64,000 bases of DNA from Clostridiales bacterium (GTDB taxonomy: Bacteria > Bacillota > Clostridia > Peptostreptococcales > Acidaminobacteraceae). Position numbers and translations under genes: made by a program. Every line of letters begins with the position of its first letter. The first letter of the stretch is position 1. Below, piece by piece: positions 33,977-43,700 of this stretch. The stretch lies in assembly GCA_030446305.1 (NCBI GenBank), contig JASUSA010000009.1:1-64000 (forward strand). Reading direction: 5' to 3'. The notes under the pieces were generated by a model. That model did no database searches and had not been told where the DNA came from. It saw only the letters and a program-made list of their open reading frames with translations.

Positions 33977-34048
33977 GGTATCGTTGTGAAAACGATACCA
34001 CTGAAAAACGGTACTATTGTGAAACTTCACCATTGTGAAAACTGCACG
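33977..34048 (+). repeat. Inverted repeat and imperfect tandem repeats in regulator leader
   Basis: GGTATCGTT (33977-33985) and AACGATACC (33991-33999) form a perfect 9-bp inverted repeat. TTGTGAAA-like words recur at 33984, 34001 (CTGAAAAAC), 34017 and 34033, a period of about 16 bases. The block lies at and after the transcription start, so it could bind a regulator, perhaps the LuxR protein itself. The remainder of the gap 33756-34142 shows nothing else. Confidence 0.55.
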
Positions 34049-34142
34049 GTGTAGACAGCACATTAACGAATTGTCCAATCGGGATATTAATCTTAAATCT
34101 TATAGGCAGACACATTAACCTTATTTTGAGGAGATTATAGGG

Positions 34143-36854
34143 ATGCAAATGGCGCTGATCGAATCGAAATTGAATAGACCGAAAACACTGGCAACCCATA
34201 TCAATCGGCCTCATTTGACAGCACGGCTCATTGAAGCGAATGTACCGATGGTTTTGGTTTCTTCAGTTGCCGGCTCCGGAAAGAGTTCGCTCATTAGCAG
34301 CTGGTTGAAAGAAAGCCATATAAAACGGTATGTATGGTATTCGCTGGATGAATGGGACAGTGATTTTATACTCTTTTTTAACTATTTAGCAGAGGGCATT
34401 CGACGAATTGAGCCCAGCATAGGCGACACTTTGACGTCACTGCTGTTAAATGCATCTTCCTTTGATCATGCAGGCCTTGTCAGAGCGGCTGTGGGCGTTC
34501 TTCAGACGCTTGAACAGCCAATTTATCTGGTACTTGATGATTATCATCTCGTGGAGAATGCTGATATTGACAATGCAATACGGGCATTTGTAACTTATCT
34601 AAATAGCCAGCTGGTCGTGGTTCTTATTTCGCGGGAAGATCCAATGATTGATCTCAGTACGCTGAGGATGCGCCAAAAATTACTGGAAATCCGACAGGCG
34701 GATTTAAGCTTGAACGAAATGGAAACAGCGGCGTATCTGCGGACGTTCTTAGGTGCGTCTTATGCATTGTCAAAACAGCATGTCATGATGCTGTACCAGC
34801 GAACAGAGGGGTGGCTTGCAGGGCTTCAACTCGCTGGCATTTCGCTTCAAAGTCAGCGCGACACGTCAGCGTTTATCGAATCGTTTTCAGGCAATCACCG
34901 ATATATTATGGATTATTTGATACAGGAAGTTGCAGCAAAACTTACCGCGGATGAAACCATTTTTTTAATGACCAGTACAATACTTGAAAAGTTTTGTGCA
35001 CCACTTTTGGATTCGCTTATAAAGGGCTTGCCAAATGAAACTGTGAATCATACAAATGCGCAGCAGCTTATACGACAGCTTATGAAGAAAAATTTATTCG
35101 TGATTGAACTGGATGCCGTGCAGTATTGGTATCGTTATCACCATCTTTTTCGCGACAGTTTGATCCGTTATTTTTTAGAAAAGGAACCTGCTGTATATCG
35201 ACAATATGCAGCAGCGGTAAATTGTCTTGCTGGGGACTGGTATGCTGTTCAAAATCAAGGACTTGAGGCCTCTCGATATTATTTGAAAGGCAATTGTGAT
35301 CAAAAGGCGGCAATGGAACTGGAACGATTGTGGGCGCCAATGGATATGATGCTTCAGACGGCATCATGGTTAACGCTTGCGAATCAATTGCCTGAATCAG
35401 TTATTGCTGAACGGCCTTTATTTTCCTTGGCATATGGATGGGCACTGATTGACAATGGCAGGCTCGGTGACAGCAAGCAGTGGCTTGATAACGCATCGGC
35501 TTTAGTTGAAGCACTGCCTGCACCTTTATTAAAAGAAAAGCAGCTCGTTTCCGACTGGGAAACTTACGTGCATTTTCATGCGCTTTTGGCATCGGCAAGA
35601 GGCTTTATAGCGGGTGCAGCAGGTGATTTTGACAGTTTGATGCAGTATGGCGAGCAGGCATTGGCAACTGGGTCAGCCAAAAAAAGCGGTGTCACCCACA
35701 TGATGATGGCATTTGCCAATTGGGGACAGGGCAATCATGTCGGAGCTGAACAGCAGCTGAAAAATGCCGTTTCGGCTGAAGGCATTCATGGCGAATGGCT
35801 TAACGTACAGAATTTTAAGATGGTTTTAATGGAGCATTATATCCAGACTGGTAGGCTTGCCAAAGCAGACACGCTGATACAGCAGTTGCTAAATGAAGGT
35901 GAAAATGATAGTGTTTTATATCCAACGCTTTATTTGGGAATGGCGCGCATTGCTTACAGCAGAGGTGAAACACGGCTATGTGGCGAATGGCTAGAGCGTG
36001 CGGCAAAAGCGGGAAACGTTTGCGCTTTGATGGACTTTCAATATAAATATGCCTTTTTTACAGCTATTTTCCATGCAGATCAGGGCGCATTTGAAGAGGC
36101 TTTTAAGCAGCTTGAAATTGGGAAAAAGCACTTTTTTCCCAATCCAATTCCCGATATGTATACGGCATCAGCCGTTGAAGCGTGGCTGACGGCGATGAAA
36201 CATCAAAGGGCAGCAGAAATTGTCGAAACTGTCGATACAGATTTATTATTCGATCAATGTCGCGCAACAACATCTCAATATGTGAACGCCGCGATTCTGA
36301 TTGAAAAGACTGCTGTGATGATGACACTTGTTAGAGCCTGCGAAGTCTTAAATGATGAAAGCGATTTATCGAGGCAGCGCGTGGAAGCGGTCATTGTACT
36401 GTGTACCGATTTAGAAGCAATTGCTCAAGAGCACCTGGCGCTTGAAGCGGTAGTCCATTTCAAACTGATGCAGTGGCGTCTGCTAAAGTGTCTGAATGCC
36501 GTGACGGCAGCAGAAGCGCTTGCGTCGTCACTGAAAGCGTTTTCCAAAAAGACGCAAATTGTGCGGCCTTTTATCCTTCAGCTACAGCCGTCCGCTTATA
36601 GGCAGTGGCTTGGCATGAGCCTTGATGAAGATACAAAAAACGTAAGTGCAAGCATGCTTTCAGAGCCGTTGACAGCAAGAGAACTTGAGGTAATGTTTCT
36701 CATTGCCGACGGTTATTCTAATCAAGAAATTGCCGACCGGCTTTATATAGCGCTGAGCACGGTGAAAGGTTATATACAAAATATTTACGGCAAACTAGAA
36801 GTGCGCAGACGCACAGAAGCTGTTCAAAAAGCGCGTCAGTTAGGACTTGTCTAA
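34143..36854 (+). CDS. MalT-like LuxR-family STAND ATPase regulator
   Basis: 903-residue signal-transduction ATPase. Walker A AGSGKSSL at 43-50, Walker B YLVLDDYHLV near 130-140, a winged-helix region, a long helical TPR-like sensor (about 400-800) and a LuxR helix-turn-helix at the C-terminus (LTARELEVMFLIADGYSNQE, then STVKGYIQNIYGKL). Domain order matches MalT, which is switched on when the TPR region binds an inducer. GAGGAG site before ATG. The likely targets are the genes that follow on the same strand, but a terminator-like hairpin lies between. Confidence 0.92.
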   Translation: MQMALIESKLNRPKTLATHINRPHLTARLIEANVPMVLVSSVAGSGKSSLISSWLKESHIKRYVWYSLDEWDSDFILFFNYLAEGIRRIEPSIGDTLTSLLLNASSFDHAGLVRAAVGVLQTLEQPIYLVLDDYHLVENADIDNAIRAFVTYLNSQLVVVLISREDPMIDLSTLRMRQKLLEIRQADLSLNEMETAAYLRTFLGASYALSKQHVMMLYQRTEGWLAGLQLAGISLQSQRDTSAFIESFSGNHRYIMDYLIQEVAAKLTADETIFLMTSTILEKFCAPLLDSLIKGLPNETVNHTNAQQLIRQLMKKNLFVIELDAVQYWYRYHHLFRDSLIRYFLEKEPAVYRQYAAAVNCLAGDWYAVQNQGLEASRYYLKGNCDQKAAMELERLWAPMDMMLQTASWLTLANQLPESVIAERPLFSLAYGWALIDNGRLGDSKQWLDNASALVEALPAPLLKEKQLVSDWETYVHFHALLASARGFIAGAAGDFDSLMQYGEQALATGSAKKSGVTHMMMAFANWGQGNHVGAEQQLKNAVSAEGIHGEWLNVQNFKMVLMEHYIQTGRLAKADTLIQQLLNEGENDSVLYPTLYLGMARIAYSRGETRLCGEWLERAAKAGNVCALMDFQYKYAFFTAIFHADQGAFEEAFKQLEIGKKHFFPNPIPDMYTASAVEAWLTAMKHQRAAEIVETVDTDLLFDQCRATTSQYVNAAILIEKTAVMMTLVRACEVLNDESDLSRQRVEAVIVLCTDLEAIAQEHLALEAVVHFKLMQWRLLKCLNAVTAAEALASSLKAFSKKTQIVRPFILQLQPSAYRQWLGMSLDEDTKNVSASMLSEPLTARELEVMFLIADGYSNQEIADRLYIALSTVKGYIQNIYGKLEVRRRTEAVQKARQLGLV

Positions 36855-36903
36855 ATGATGTGATTTCCTTATTGACAAAAACCCTACTTTAGTAGCTAAT
36901 AAT

Positions 36904-36956
36904 AAACACCTGTATCCTGTAGACTGTTTATAGTCACACGAGGCGACAGGTGTTTT
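36904..36956 (+). terminator. Likely terminator after MalT-like gene
   Basis: AAACACCTGT (36904-36913) pairs with ACAGGTGTTT (36946-36955). The loop is 32 bases and the U-tract is short, so efficiency may be modest. Confidence 0.6.
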
Positions 36957-37066
36957 GCTGTTTTAAGGAAAGGGCTTTCGGAAAGTGAGCACATGCTTGT
37001 CATGAAGTGCTTTAAACATAGATTGCGAACAGGAACACCGCTTAGATTTTTCGAAATGAGGTTCAG

Positions 37067-37318
37067 ATGATAAAATCAGCAGACGATTATAAACAATCAG
37101 AAAGTGTGGCTTACGAAATGATTATTCAATCGTGGTTCAATATTGTAGAAAGTGAAATGACAGTCGAAGTGTTGGAGCCGGGCGTCATCTATACGGCATC
37201 GGGTGAAACACATATACGCCTTAGATTTCGAGATCAGGCAGCGCTTATCGGATTTTTAAGGAAGATTCACCAATTGGGACTCAAACTCATTAAAGTGGAA
37301 CGACTGCCGACTGCATAG
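37067..37318 (+). CDS. Hypothetical 83-residue protein
   Basis: Small acidic cytoplasmic protein that I do not recognise. It has a predicted alpha-beta pattern (EMTVEVLEPGVIYTASGETH, then IRLRFRDQAALIGFLRKIHQ) and ends VERLPTA. The start follows GAGG six bases upstream. It lies between the MalT-like regulator and a membrane protein, and could be a small partner of either. Confidence 0.6.
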   Translation: MIKSADDYKQSESVAYEMIIQSWFNIVESEMTVEVLEPGVIYTASGETHIRLRFRDQAALIGFLRKIHQLGLKLIKVERLPTA

Positions 37319-37426
37319 GTGATCTGACTGGACAGATCCCTTAAAACGCGATTGATAGAGCAAGTGCCTTGCCAGTAATTTTAATTGAATGATGCAAGTA
37401 GAAGCATCTATGCAAAGGAGTCTTTT

Positions 37427-38080
37427 ATGAAAAACGAAAATACAATGCCGTCACTTCGCTGGGGTGGTTACGCGGCAATCGGATTAACGCTGATTTATAT
37501 CGTTGGAATCGTTATGCAAGCAACACTGCTGCATATGCCTGAGTCTGCAACACCGTCAGAATCAATTGCCTTTATTGCCGACAATCAGTTATTGGTATTT
37601 GGATGGATCACGTTGCTTTACATTGTCTTTGGTGCCGTCCTCATGGCGTTGACAACTGCTTTGATGCTGAAATTTATTGATGACAGCCGGATGGCAATAT
37701 TTATTGGCGGTGCCGGCATTATATGGTCGACACTGGTAATCGCCAGCGGTATGATCTATCAGTCCGGTATGCAAATGGCCATTCAAATGTATGCGGGAAA
37801 AGCGCTGAATGCTGAAACCATTTATCAGATTACACAAATGCTACATGGGGCGATTGGCGGCAACAATGAAATTGTTGGCGGCATTTGGACGCTTCTTATA
37901 AGTATTGCGAGCTTGAAAAGACATATGTTCAAACCTTGGATGAATGTTTTGGGAATTATTGCAGGGATTGCAGGCTGCCTGACAATGCTGCCGATTTTTT
38001 CTGAACCGGCAACCATGGTATTTGCGTTTGGCCAAATGATCTGGTGGGTCGGCATTGGTGTGAAAATGCTAAAATGGTAG
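37427..38080 (+). CDS. DUF4386-like integral membrane protein
   Basis: 217 residues with about six helices (WGGYAAIGLTLIYIVGIVMQ; LVFGWITLLYIVFGAVLMAL; GIWTLLISIASL; VLGIIAGIAGCLTMLPIF). The arrangement resembles DUF4386, a family of unknown function. The ATG at 37427 has AAAGGAG seven bases upstream; an in-frame ATG at 37385 does not. Function not known. Confidence 0.65.
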   Translation: MKNENTMPSLRWGGYAAIGLTLIYIVGIVMQATLLHMPESATPSESIAFIADNQLLVFGWITLLYIVFGAVLMALTTALMLKFIDDSRMAIFIGGAGIIWSTLVIASGMIYQSGMQMAIQMYAGKALNAETIYQITQMLHGAIGGNNEIVGGIWTLLISIASLKRHMFKPWMNVLGIIAGIAGCLTMLPIFSEPATMVFAFGQMIWWVGIGVKMLKW

Positions 38081-38284
38081 GCTTCATGATGAGATTTTGA
38101 TTCAGTATTGTTACTGATTTGAATGCGGCATTTAAAGGGTATCAATGCAATCGTTTTTTTGAAATCATGTTTAGATTTGTATCCAATGAACTGAAAAACG
38201 TGTATGATAAAAGTTAAAGTACGAAGAGTGGCAAATTGTAATTGATCGACTGTATAAAAAGAATAATGATAAGTAGGAAAGAAA

Positions 38285-39568
38285 ATGTCAGATAATACAA
38301 ACAATAAAAATAGGCAGCAGATGAAAACACTGTATGTTCTGCTCATAACACAGGCCGTTTCAATGGTGGGTTCTCGAATGACCAGTGTGGGCATTGGCAT
38401 TTGGCTTTACCAGATGACGGGACGGGCGACGGATCTGCTGTTGATGCCCTTCTTTAACGAGCTGCCGGGTCTTTTGTTGAGCCATTATTTTGGGGCGATC
38501 GTCGATCGGTTTTCCCGCAAAAAAGTAATCATTCTTTCAGATATGGGACAAGCAGTTAGCACAGTGCTGTTGATGGCGATGGTTTTGAGCGGAGATGTGC
38601 ATTTAATGTTGCTCTATCTTGCAGTATTTATTCAAGGGACTTTTGGCGCTTTGCAGAGCCCTGCATCTGATGCTGTCATCAGTCAGCTGATTGTTGACGA
38701 ACACCGCGACCGGGTCAATGGAATCAAGGAGATGACGTTTCCGGTTTCGGGCATGCTGGCACCAGCACTTGCAGGCATCATGCTTTTACAGTTTGGTATC
38801 AAAAGTGTGCTCATCGTGGATTTTTTGACGTTTCTAGCAGCGGTGGCATCAGTGAGCAACATGACGTTTCCGGCATTTGAACCCTTGCCGTCGGATGAAG
38901 GTGAAACATTGTGGCGGCAGAGTTTTGAAGGATTTAAATTCTTGAAGCAAAGCAAAGCGCTGCTGGTAATGGTCATCTACGTCGCTTTGGTAAACATTTT
39001 GCTGAATGGGCCGCTGGAACTGATCGTGCCGTTGGTGATGACGCGGCTGAAAGCCCCTGAACACGTAGGCTGGATGCTGTCGCTTATGAGCATTGCCACG
39101 TTTTCAGGTGCATTGCTCGCCAGTGTGAATAAATTGAAGATCCCAAGGCATTATGTGCTGATTGGTGCCGTCATCGTTAGTGGGACTGGGATGGCGGGGT
39201 TAAGCTTTCAGCAGCATATCGTGGGCGCCGCCGTTATGCTAGTCTTGACGATGCTGCCGTTGCCGATGATCAACGTCGCCTTTAAAGCAATTTTACAGAT
39301 TAAAACGCCAACTGCACTTCAGGGACGGGTATTTGGCACAGTGTTTCAATTGGCATATGGTCTGGCGACCGTCTCGTTTGTCATTACGGGGCCGTTGTTG
39401 GATCAGTGGGTTGAACCGGCAATGCAAGGTCAAATGCTGGGTGCGTTTAACCAGTGGTTCGGTTATGAGGCAGGGGCAGGTATTGCCGTCGTACTCTTTG
39501 TGACAGGGATATTGTTGGTGATGATTTCAATTGGGGCACTGCTGGTGAAAGGGTTTAAAGCGAGCTGA
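38285..39568 (+). CDS. MFS transporter, macrolide-efflux-like
   Basis: 427-residue permease with about 12 helices. The first cytoplasmic loop shows HYFGAIVDRFSRKKVIILSD, matching the MFS signature G-x-x-x-D-R-x-x-R-R/K. It is nearest to the MFS_3/macrolide efflux group (ITQAVSMVGSRMTSVGIGIW; LYQMTGRATDLLLMPF). Drug or metabolite export is likely; the substrate is not predictable. An AraC-type regulator follows 82 bases later on the same strand. Confidence 0.88.
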   Translation: MSDNTNNKNRQQMKTLYVLLITQAVSMVGSRMTSVGIGIWLYQMTGRATDLLLMPFFNELPGLLLSHYFGAIVDRFSRKKVIILSDMGQAVSTVLLMAMVLSGDVHLMLLYLAVFIQGTFGALQSPASDAVISQLIVDEHRDRVNGIKEMTFPVSGMLAPALAGIMLLQFGIKSVLIVDFLTFLAAVASVSNMTFPAFEPLPSDEGETLWRQSFEGFKFLKQSKALLVMVIYVALVNILLNGPLELIVPLVMTRLKAPEHVGWMLSLMSIATFSGALLASVNKLKIPRHYVLIGAVIVSGTGMAGLSFQQHIVGAAVMLVLTMLPLPMINVAFKAILQIKTPTALQGRVFGTVFQLAYGLATVSFVITGPLLDQWVEPAMQGQMLGAFNQWFGYEAGAGIAVVLFVTGILLVMISIGALLVKGFKAS

Positions 39569-39650
39569 AAATAGCACTTTTTTCATCTGTTAACAGCTGA
39601 TAACCTTTGGTAAAATAGAAGAGGACAACGGATTTACAGGAGCTTATTGC

Positions 39651-40508
39651 ATGAAGGAAAACAGTATTGTTAAACAGCCGCTGCCGCATTTTGTTGTTGA
39701 TGACAGCGAATTAAAGGTGTATCCAAGCAACAAAATGACGATCTTTAAATCAATGCGGGCAACACATGTTTTAAAGGGAGAACACGTCCATACAAATTAT
39801 GAATTTGTCATTGCCCGATCGAATATCGAGGGATTTATGCTTGGAAATAAAAAAATTGATTTCAAGCCGGATCAGATGGTGGTGGTTTATTCGGGGCAAA
39901 ATCACGGTACGCAGTTGCTCATGACGGATATCGAATTTGTCAACATTCAATTTGAGAGGGAATTTTTGCATGAAGTCATGTATGCAGTTTATCAATCAAA
40001 GGAGATGGTGATCACACAGGATGTCGTATCAGTGGATGAGACACTAAAAGATTTGATAGAGCAGTATATTTTAGAATTCGAGCAACAGCATTCAGGCTAT
40101 TTGCTGGTACTGGAACAGCTTTGTATCACTATCGCGGTGAAATTGCTGAGATTGCTGGTAACCCCTGCCCCAGTGATGTCTACAGAAGTTGAAACCATTA
40201 TTGAATACATGAAGGCGCATCTTGAAAGCGAATTCTCATTGGATGAGATTTCATCGGAACACAACATGAGTAAGTCATGCCTAATCCGAAAATTCAAAGA
40301 AAAAACCGGGATCACACCATATGATTATTTTTTAGAACTCAAAATTTCAAAAGCGCTGCGGTTACTAAACGATCCAAATAACAAGGTTATTGATGTTGCA
40401 TTGCAATGTGGTTTTAGTAATCACAGCCACTTTTCAAAAACATTTAAAAGGGCAACGGGCATGACGCCAACTGCATATCGCGAAAAGATATTGTTTATAA
40501 AAAAATAG
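39651..40508 (+). CDS. AraC-family transcriptional regulator
   Basis: 285 residues. N-terminal cupin-like ligand domain (HVLKGEHVHTNYEFVIARSN; DQMVVVYSGQNHG) and two C-terminal helix-turn-helix motifs (FSLDEISSEHNMSKSCLIRK; KVIDVALQCGFSNHSHFSKT). Soluble, unlike the membrane AraC at 24.7 kb. The adjacent MFS gene or the surface protein that follows are candidate targets. Confidence 0.9.
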   Translation: MKENSIVKQPLPHFVVDDSELKVYPSNKMTIFKSMRATHVLKGEHVHTNYEFVIARSNIEGFMLGNKKIDFKPDQMVVVYSGQNHGTQLLMTDIEFVNIQFEREFLHEVMYAVYQSKEMVITQDVVSVDETLKDLIEQYILEFEQQHSGYLLVLEQLCITIAVKLLRLLVTPAPVMSTEVETIIEYMKAHLESEFSLDEISSEHNMSKSCLIRKFKEKTGITPYDYFLELKISKALRLLNDPNNKVIDVALQCGFSNHSHFSKTFKRATGMTPTAYREKILFIKK

Positions 40509-40528
40509 CGCAGGAATGCGCTTTTTTT
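40503..40528 (+). terminator. Rho-independent terminator
   Basis: TAGCGCA-GGA-ATGCGCT hairpin overlapping the stop codon, followed by TTTTTT. Confidence 0.85.
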
Positions 40529-40709
40529 ATTGCAGCGCAATGAGCTCATCGGGAATGTATGCGCCCATAAGGGATCGCTTTACATACGATGAGGAAACAG
40601 AAAACATTTGAATATAAAATTGGCAATATTGGAACAGAATACGCCTTCTTTTTTTGTTAAACTACTCCTGCAGTCATATAAATACAGAATCAGCGGGGAG
40701 GTAGCATAA

Positions 40710-43700
40710 ATGGGAAATACAAGTAAAAACCAAAGAAATCATGTAATCATTGAGGGCGAAATAAAAGATCATAAATATTGCGCTTTCGGACATATTTCAA
40801 GAAGCAGGTATATGGCAGTACTTTTGGCGATAATGCTAATTTTGAGCCATTTTAACAGTTATGACGGATTAGCGTATGCCGCAAGCGTCGTTCGACTGGA
40901 CGTTTATGCCAATCCAAGCTATGGGGGCACTGCAACGGCGAAAACGGGTGAAAGTACCGTGACCGCATATTACAATGTAGGCGATGCTCCGACTGTTAGC
41001 GCAAAAGCAAATGAAGGCTATTTGTTCGTGCGATGGCGGAATGGAAGTGGTGAAACCCTCAGCACTGCGGAAACGTATTCATTTAAAATAAGTACAGACA
41101 TGAGTATGACAGCAGAATTCAAGAAATCTGTAAATGTTGTTTTTTCAGGTGGTTCGGGAACGTCAAAAGATCCGTATCAAATTGACAACGCAGAAGATTT
41201 GTCAATGGTGGCTCAATACCCAGGTATGTATTTTAAACAGACATCTAATATAGATTTAAAAGATGTTTCTGCAATGACATCTATCGGCAAAGCGAGCACA
41301 CTTTTTTCGGGTGTTTATGACGGCAATGGCAAAATCATCAAAAATTTAACGATGAATCGTCCGGATGAATACAATGTGGGGCTTTTTAACATTGATGCAA
41401 ACGGTGTTGTAAAGAACCTGAAAATAATAGATGCCAATATCAAAGCAACGGGAACGGCTGGGATTTTGGCAGGTATTAACCTTGGAAAAATCACAGACTG
41501 CGATGTAGAAGGCAGCGTTGTTGTGACACATAATAATCAAGGTGCAGGGCTCTTAGCAGGCGAAAATAGGAATCTCATATTAAATTGTTCAGCCAAGGGC
41601 AGTGTAACCGGGAAAAATCAAATAGGTGGATTGGTTGGTTTAAACACCAGTGCTTTTGAATCAACAGGACGTATTGAAAACAGCTACGCTGATGCAACCG
41701 TCACATCACAGAACTGCGGTGGCGGTTTGACAGGCGCCAATGAAAGCGGCGAGTATTCAACTTATCCATTCACAGGAAATGTCCAAAGAAGTGCAGAGAT
41801 TGTATCAAGTTTTGCAAAAGGGAATGTTGGTGGTGGATGGCAGCTAGGTGGGCTAATTGGAAATAATAATGGTTCAATCAGCAATTGCTATGCAACAGGT
41901 GATGTTACAGGATCTGCAGATGGTGAAATAATGGGCGGCTTTGTCGCCTATAACGGTGGCTCAATTATAAATAGCTATGCAACTGGCCATGTTGAAGGAT
42001 TGGCAGATACTGGCGGCTTTGCAGGCATTAACAGTGGCGGCACCATTACACAATGCTATTACAACAGGATAACAACCGGTAAATCTGATACGGGAAAAGG
42101 CGAGGCAAAAGAAACTGAAGCTATGATTGAGCAGTCTACCTATGCAAGCTGGTCTTTTACTGACATCTGGACGAAGCAGAGCAGCACCTATCCTTACCTT
42201 AGCTGGCAAACGGCCAATTTCCCCATAGCGCCTGTAGTGACGGGAACGCCGGTATTGAAGGTGGATTCTGTCGGAAGTCATCAGACTGCACTATCATGGT
42301 CTACAGTGGATAATGCAAGTGCATATAGACTTTATCGCGGTGAGTCAGCCGGCAATTATTCAGATACGTATACACTGGATGTCGTTAATTTCACCACAAA
42401 TGCAGCCGTTACATTTACAACAGGTGCCATTCAATATGTGGTAAGTGGGCTTGATAATAATAAGGCGTATTATTTTGCCGTTAGGGCGAAAAGCGACAAT
42501 GGGGACAGTAGCTATTCAAATGAAGTGTCTGCGATGCCACATGAAAAAGTATCCGGAACGTCACTCACAGCATCCTTTTCGATGATACCGTCAGGCGAAA
42601 GTACGGTGGGAACGGCAATAACTTTGGATGCTTCACTCAGCAAGGCGGCGGATACGGATACGATTGTGCTCTACACATGGGATTTTGGCGATAGCGTTGT
42701 ATCGCAAGGCGAGCAGGTTCATCATACCTATGCTGCTGCAGGAACATTTACGGTAACATTGACAGTGACAGATGATAAAGGCAATAAGGCGCATACAAGC
42801 CAAGAACTCGTCATAAAAGCACCTAATCACGCGCCAAATGCCGATGCCGGCGGGCCATACGTTTTGTATGAGCATGGCAAATGCATTTTAGATGCAAGCC
42901 AGTCATCAGATATGGATCATATGTCAGGAGATGCAATTGTTCAATATAGCTGGGATTTAAATGAGGACGGCTATGATGAGATTACTTCAACTGAACCAAC
43001 CTATGAACTGACTTGGGATAATCTGCTGCACTTTTTGCCAAACCCTGAATTTACAGATAAATCCACCGGCCTCCCAGTACATCACCTGGCATTAAGTGTT
43101 ACGGACCGTGAGGGGACAAAGGGCAACGCAACAGCAAATCTTGTCATTTACGCAGTTGGGGATGGCGGTAATATAAATGAAGACGATAAGGCAGTACAAA
43201 CAGATACGACGATGCTTGAGATAGCGACTCATTTGGCAGCCGGTGATACGACAAATTATGTGACGCAAAACTTCACAGTGCCGTTGGCAGGGGCGAACGG
43301 TACAACGATTGCTTGGACTGAAAACAGCAATTATGTCGCAATCGATTCTGCAACCGGACAAGTAACCATTACGAGACCCACCACCACCGGTTGGGAAGCG
43401 GCGACAGTTAGTGCAACAGTGTCAAAGGGCAGTGTCAGTGACGGCAAGCATTTTCTGCTTTATATACCAAAGGCGGGATCTGATTTAACCCCGGTAATCA
43501 TCTCAGATGTTAACTTAAAAACAATTTTACTGGCAAGTGAAATCAATGCGAATCATGATAATGAAATCAGTAAAGAAGAAGCCATGGCGACAGCATACAT
43601 TGTGACAAACAGCGTCAATATGGATTCTGAATGGATAGACGAACCAGTGGTTATTGAGAGCTTTGAGGGACTGGAAGCCTTTGAAAACCTAAAGGGCATT

